This document shows positions 61,065-64,000 of a stretch of 64,000 nt of DNA, piece by piece; position 1 is the stretch's first letter; each line of letters starts with the position of its first letter. The notes under the pieces are model-generated. The model saw only the letters and a program-made list of their open reading frames with translations, searched no databases and had not been told where the DNA came from. Position numbers and translations under genes: made by a program. The stretch is taken from contig DCWA01000041.1 in NCBI GenBank assembly GCA_002327445.1, positions 183,025-247,024 on the forward strand, read 5' to 3'. Origin of the DNA: Desulfobacteraceae bacterium UBA2174 (GTDB lineage: Bacteria > Desulfobacterota > Desulfobacteria > Desulfobacterales > UBA2174).

Positions 61065-61585
61065 CCGTTGGCGATCTGGATGCCGGAGTCCGGCATCGCA
61101 GGGGGTTGGAGCGAGGCGGGGCCGCTGCATGGCACCGGCGCGGCGGAGATGTTGTCATACCGCCGCAAGGCGGCGCTCCTCAAGGGGCTGGGGCCGAGCC
61201 GGCGAATCGTTTCGGTGAAGCCGGTGACCGTGGCCACGAATCTCTGTGCTTCGGCCGAGGAAATCCATTCCAGGTGCAACCGTCCGGCCAGCCCCATGAA
61301 ATCGAGCAGGTGCTGGAGGAAGGTCATGCGCTTCAACGTCATGTGATTACCGTACAGGTAATGGCAGTCGCCGATGTGTCACCCGCCCACCAGGACGCCG
61401 TCGGCCCCCTCCTGGAAGGCCTTGAGCACGTGGTGGGGCGACACGGTGGCCGAACACATCACCCGGATGGCCCGGATGTTGGGCGGATAGCTCATGCGGC
61501 TGACACCGGCGAGATCCGCGGCGCCGTAGGTGCACCAGTTGCAGAAAAAGGCGACGATCTTCGGTTCGAATGGATCCGGGCTCAC
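61061..61585 (-). CDS. mvhD: MvhD-type hydrogenase/Hdr iron-sulfur subunit, selenocysteine-containing
   Basis: A 174-residue [2Fe-2S] adaptor that connects an input module (hydrogenase or formate dehydrogenase) to HdrA. Family pattern: FFCNWCTYG (Cys15, Cys18), then VMCS (Cys44), then a TGA at 61379-61381 giving [14 protein letters not shown], where Cys is usual (GGCHPGDCHY). Sec69 thus probably replaces a cluster-binding Cys. The frame stays open and conserved on both sides of TGA. It starts at a GTG with GAGGGGG upstream and lies 22 bases behind hdrA. Confidence 0.9.
61346..61381 (-). promoter_or_regulatory. UGA selenocysteine codon and SECIS hairpin in mvhD
   Basis: Sixteen bases behind UGA (61379-61381) is a perfect six-pair stem ATTACC / GGTAAT with loop TGTAC (61346-61362), which contains the GU required in bacterial SECIS loops. 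Confidence 0.7.
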
Positions 61586-61607
61586 TGTTTTCCCCCTCGA
61601 TACCGTT

Positions 61608-64000
61608 TCAGGCAGCCAAGGCGCTGTGAATCTGCGCGTAGAGCTGCCGGTTGTTGAATCCCATCAAAATCGGGGCCTCGCTCGGACAGGTCGCCGCGCA
61701 GGCACCGCACCCCTTGCACAGGGCCGGGTTGACTTCGGCCATACCGGTGATTTCCGACATGGCAATGGCATTGTACGGACAGACCTGGACGCATCCCGCG
61801 CACCCCGTGCACCGTGCCGGATCGATCCAGGAAACGACGCCGCCCACCAGGATCGTGTCCCTTGCCAGGAAGGTGGCCGCCCGGGCTGCCGCGGCCAGCG
61901 CCTGGGAGACGCTCTCATCGATGGGCTTGGGATAATGGGCCAGGCCGCAGAGAAACACCCCGTCGGTGGCGAAATCCACCGGCCGCAGCTTCTGGTGGGC
62001 TTCCAGGAGCCATCCGTCGCCGTCCACCGGCACCTTGAAAAACTGGGCCAGGCCGTTTTCCGCATCGGAAACCACGGCCGCCGCCAGCGCCAGCAGATCG
62101 GCATCCACCGTCACCGGACGGTTCAGGATGTGATCGCGGAAGGTCACCCGCACCCGATCCCCGCTGGCTTCCGCCACCGGAGGCGCCTCGGGATCGTACT
62201 GGAAGAACAGGACGCCCTTGGCGCGGGCTTCGCGGAAGATTTCCTCGCGCAGCCCGTAGGTGCGCATGTCGCGGTAAAGCACGTAGATGTTGGTGTCCGG
62301 CGAGGCGGCCTTGATGGCCAGGGCGTTGCGCAGGGCGTGGGTGCAGCAGACCTTGGAACAGTAAGGCCGTTCGGCGTTACGCGACCCGACGCACTGGATG
62401 AAGACGACATCGGTGGCACCGGCCAGGCGCGGGTCGCCGCTGCCGATGAGGTCGTCGAGTTCCGTCTGGGTGACCACGGCCGGGTGCTGGCCATACAGAT
62501 ACTCCCGGGGCTTGTACTCCTTCGCCCCGGTAGCCAGGATCGCCACCCCGTGGTCGATGGCATGGCTCTGCCGGTCGGCGGTGACGACCGTCTTGAAGTT
62601 GCCGACAAAACCCTCCACCTCGGCCACCTTGGCGTTGGTGTAGATCCGCACCAGCGGATCGGCCTCGAGCTCGGCGATCAACGCGGCGAGACGCTCGCCC
62701 ACCGGCTCACCGCGCCAGGTGGCGCGCAACCGCCGGCCATGGCCCCCCAGCACATCGCTCTTTTCCACCAGGTGAACCGGGAAACCCTGGCGCGCCAGGG
62801 CCCGGGCCGCCGTCAGGCCGGCAATGCCCCCGCCGACCACGAGCGCGTTGCGGCTCATGGGCAGCTCGGTCTGGGTCAACGGAGTGAGCAGGGCCGCCTT
62901 GGCCACGGCCATGGCCACCAGGTCCTTGGCCTTGCGCGTGGCGGCGTCCGGATCGTTGGCGTGGACCCAGGAGTCCTGGTTGCGGATGTTGGCCATCTCG
63001 AACAGATAGCGGTTGAGCCCGGCGCTGGCCAGGGTGGCCTGGAACAGCGGCTCATGGGTCCGCGGGGTGCAGGCGGCCACCACCACCCGGTTGAGCTTCT
63101 CGCGGCCGATGACCTCGGCCATCTTGTCCTGGGTGTCCTGGGAACAGGTGAAGAGGTTTTCCTCCACGTAGGTCACGTTCGGCAGCGTACGGGCGTATTC
63201 GGCCACTTCCGGCACCCGCACCACCCCGCCGATGTTGATGCCGCAGTTGCAGACGAAGACCCCGATCCGCGGGGGCTGGCCGCTGACGTCGATCTCCTTC
63301 GGCAGAACCAAGGTATGGGTCTGGCTGTGGCGGGCCACGGCCAGCGATTCGGTGGCCGCGGCGGCCGCGGCACTGGCCTCCATCACCGAGTGGGGAATGT
63401 CCTTTGGCCCGGTGAAGGCGCCGCAGGCGAAGACGCCCGGCTTTCCGGTGGCCACCGGGTCGAAGCTGTCCCCTTCCACGAAGTGGTCCGCGTTGAGCGG
63501 AACCCCGAGCTTTTCCGCCAGGGCGACCACCTCGGGGGAAATCTCAAGGCCGGTGGAAAGCACCACCACGTCGAAAGCCTCCTCTTCTATGGTGCCGTCC
63601 TGGCGCGCGTAGCGCAATGAGAGATCCTCGCCGTGCTGCGGCGGGGCCACCGAGTGGACCCGGGCGCGTACGAAGCGGACCCCGTTGCGCTTGGCGTTTT
63701 CCATGTAACGGTCGAAATCCTTGCCCTGGGTGCGCATGTCCATATAGAAAATGGCGCATTCCAGGTCGCCGCTGCTGTGATCGCGGGCCATCACGGCCTG
63801 CTTGACGGCGTACATGCAGCAGACCGACGAGCAGTAGCCGTGATCGCAACGGTTGATTTCCCGAGAGCCGACGCACTGGATCCAGGCGATCTTCTTCGGC
63901 TCGGTGCGGGCCTTGCCCGAAGAAGGCTTGACCAGATGGCCGCCGAACGGGCCGGTGGCCGACAGGATCCGCTCGAATTCCAGCGAGGTGACCACGTTGG
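61608..64000 (-). CDS. hdrA: HdrA-like flavin/iron-sulfur electron-bifurcating subunit (partial, N-terminus outside window)
   Basis: At least 797 residues of a large HdrA. The visible part begins inside a first flavin domain ([32 protein letters not shown]), then [11 protein letters not shown], a second complete FAD Rossmann ([22 protein letters not shown], near residue 410), another copy of the CVGSRN / YCSKVCC block, and two C-terminal ferredoxin motifs ([15 protein letters not shown] and [15 protein letters not shown]). This tandem HdrA-HdrA layout is that of the long HdrA forms. It is the likely bifurcation site. It is the first gene of the operon with mvhD. The 5' end and promoter lie beyond 64000. 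Confidence 0.9.
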   Translation of the reverse strand, partial: NVVTSLEFERILSATGPFGGHLVKPSSGKARTEPKKIAWIQCVGSREINRCDHGYCSSVCCMYAVKQAVMARDHSSGDLECAIFYMDMRTQGKDFDRYMENAKRNGVRFVRARVHSVAPPQHGEDLSLRYARQDGTIEEEAFDVVVLSTGLEISPEVVALAEKLGVPLNADHFVEGDSFDPVATGKPGVFACGAFTGPKDIPHSVMEASAAAAAATESLAVARHSQTHTLVLPKEIDVSGQPPRIGVFVCNCGINIGGVVRVPEVAEYARTLPNVTYVEENLFTCSQDTQDKMAEVIGREKLNRVVVAACTPRTHEPLFQATLASAGLNRYLFEMANIRNQDSWVHANDPDAATRKAKDLVAMAVAKAALLTPLTQTELPMSRNALVVGGGIAGLTAARALARQGFPVHLVEKSDVLGGHGRRLRATWRGEPVGERLAALIAELEADPLVRIYTNAKVAEVEGFVGNFKTVVTADRQSHAIDHGVAILATGAKEYKPREYLYGQHPAVVTQTELDDLIGSGDPRLAGATDVVFIQCVGSRNAERPYCSKVCCTHALRNALAIKAASPDTNIYVLYRDMRTYGLREEIFREARAKGVLFFQYDPEAPPVAEASGDRVRVTFRDHILNRPVTVDADLLALAAAVVSDAENGLAQFFKVPVDGDGWLLEAHQKLRPVDFATDGVFLCGLAHYPKPIDESVSQALAAAARAATFLARDTILVGGVVSWIDPARCTGCAGCVQVCPYNAIAMSEITGMAEVNPALCKGCGACAATCPSEAPILMGFNNRQLYAQIHSALAA

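Noticed and set aside
61061..61585. Two separate genes instead of one mvhD
   Set aside because: The pieces join in frame over a TGA in the conserved GG-x-HxGDC motif and are followed by a SECIS-like stem.
1..64000. CRISPR arrays, insertion sequences, prophage genes, rRNA operons
   Set aside because: No regularly spaced repeats, transposase or phage structural motifs, and no rRNA sequence were found.

Overview
The window reads as GC-rich chromosomal DNA from an anaerobic, sulfate-reducer-like member of the Desulfobacterota (Desulfobacteraceae/Desulfosarcinaceae type). The grounds are a periplasmic tungsten/molybdenum formate dehydrogenase closely resembling the Desulfovibrio FdhAB enzyme, a cytosolic formate dehydrogenase joined to HdrA and MvhD, three UGA-encoded selenocysteines, a DVU0772-like protein, DUF1786, a CGGC-domain protein and a c'-type cytochrome. 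A palindromic element of a kind I recall from Desulfosarcina relatives lies downstream of pheT. This assignment is inference from gene content only. No phage, insertion sequence, CRISPR array or rRNA was seen; there is one tRNA gene, Gly(CCC).

Layout. 1-8.3 kb: an acetyltransferase and an alpha/alpha-barrel protein, a sodium:solute symporter, and a minus-strand RluA - FAD oxidoreductase - phosphofructokinase run, then a ferritin-like protein, a TrmL-type methyltransferase and a zinc-ribbon protein. 8.4-10.6 kb: an amidohydrolase and an MBL-fold hydrolase, separated by a 525-bp AT-rich gap with two strong hairpins. 10.7-19.0 kb: a large STAND/BTAD regulator followed by fdhA (Sec192), fdhB and fdhE. 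19.0-27.2 kb: exported peroxiredoxin and TlpA-like protein, a COG2509 flavoprotein, citrate synthase, a Fur-family regulator, the DVU0772-like protein, DUF1786, a membrane-anchored superoxide-reductase-like protein and cytochrome c'. 27.2-33.9 kb: an M23 peptidase, the CGGC protein with an unlisted 35-residue lysine-rich gene, thiolase, acyl-CoA dehydrogenase, an HsdR-N-like protein and a deaminase.

34.0-52.4 kb is a co-directional translation and RNA-metabolism block: infC (probable AUA start), rpmI, rplT, pheS, pheT, merR, tRNA-Gly, rimP, nusA, infB, DUF503, rbfA, nrnA, truB, rpsO, pnp, an M16 peptidase, dut and an MBL hydrolase, many of them overlapping. 52.4-58.0 kb holds a radical SAM protein, DUF2062, a PHP phosphatase, hpf, an HD hydrolase and a small unknown. 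58.2-64.0 kb is a minus-strand operon hdrA (cut by the window end) - mvhD (Sec69) - fdhB - fdhA (Sec136). It is tightly spaced and probably encodes one cytosolic formate-oxidising or formate-forming, flavin-based electron-bifurcating complex.

How they fit together: the periplasmic FdhAB can feed formate electrons to periplasmic cytochromes, while the cytosolic FdhA-FdhB-MvhD-HdrA set can couple formate to ferredoxin and another carrier. Both depend on selenocysteine insertion, whose machinery is outside the window. The exported peroxiredoxin, SOR-like protein, Fur regulator and ferritin suggest an oxidative-stress defence typical of aerotolerant sulfate reducers.
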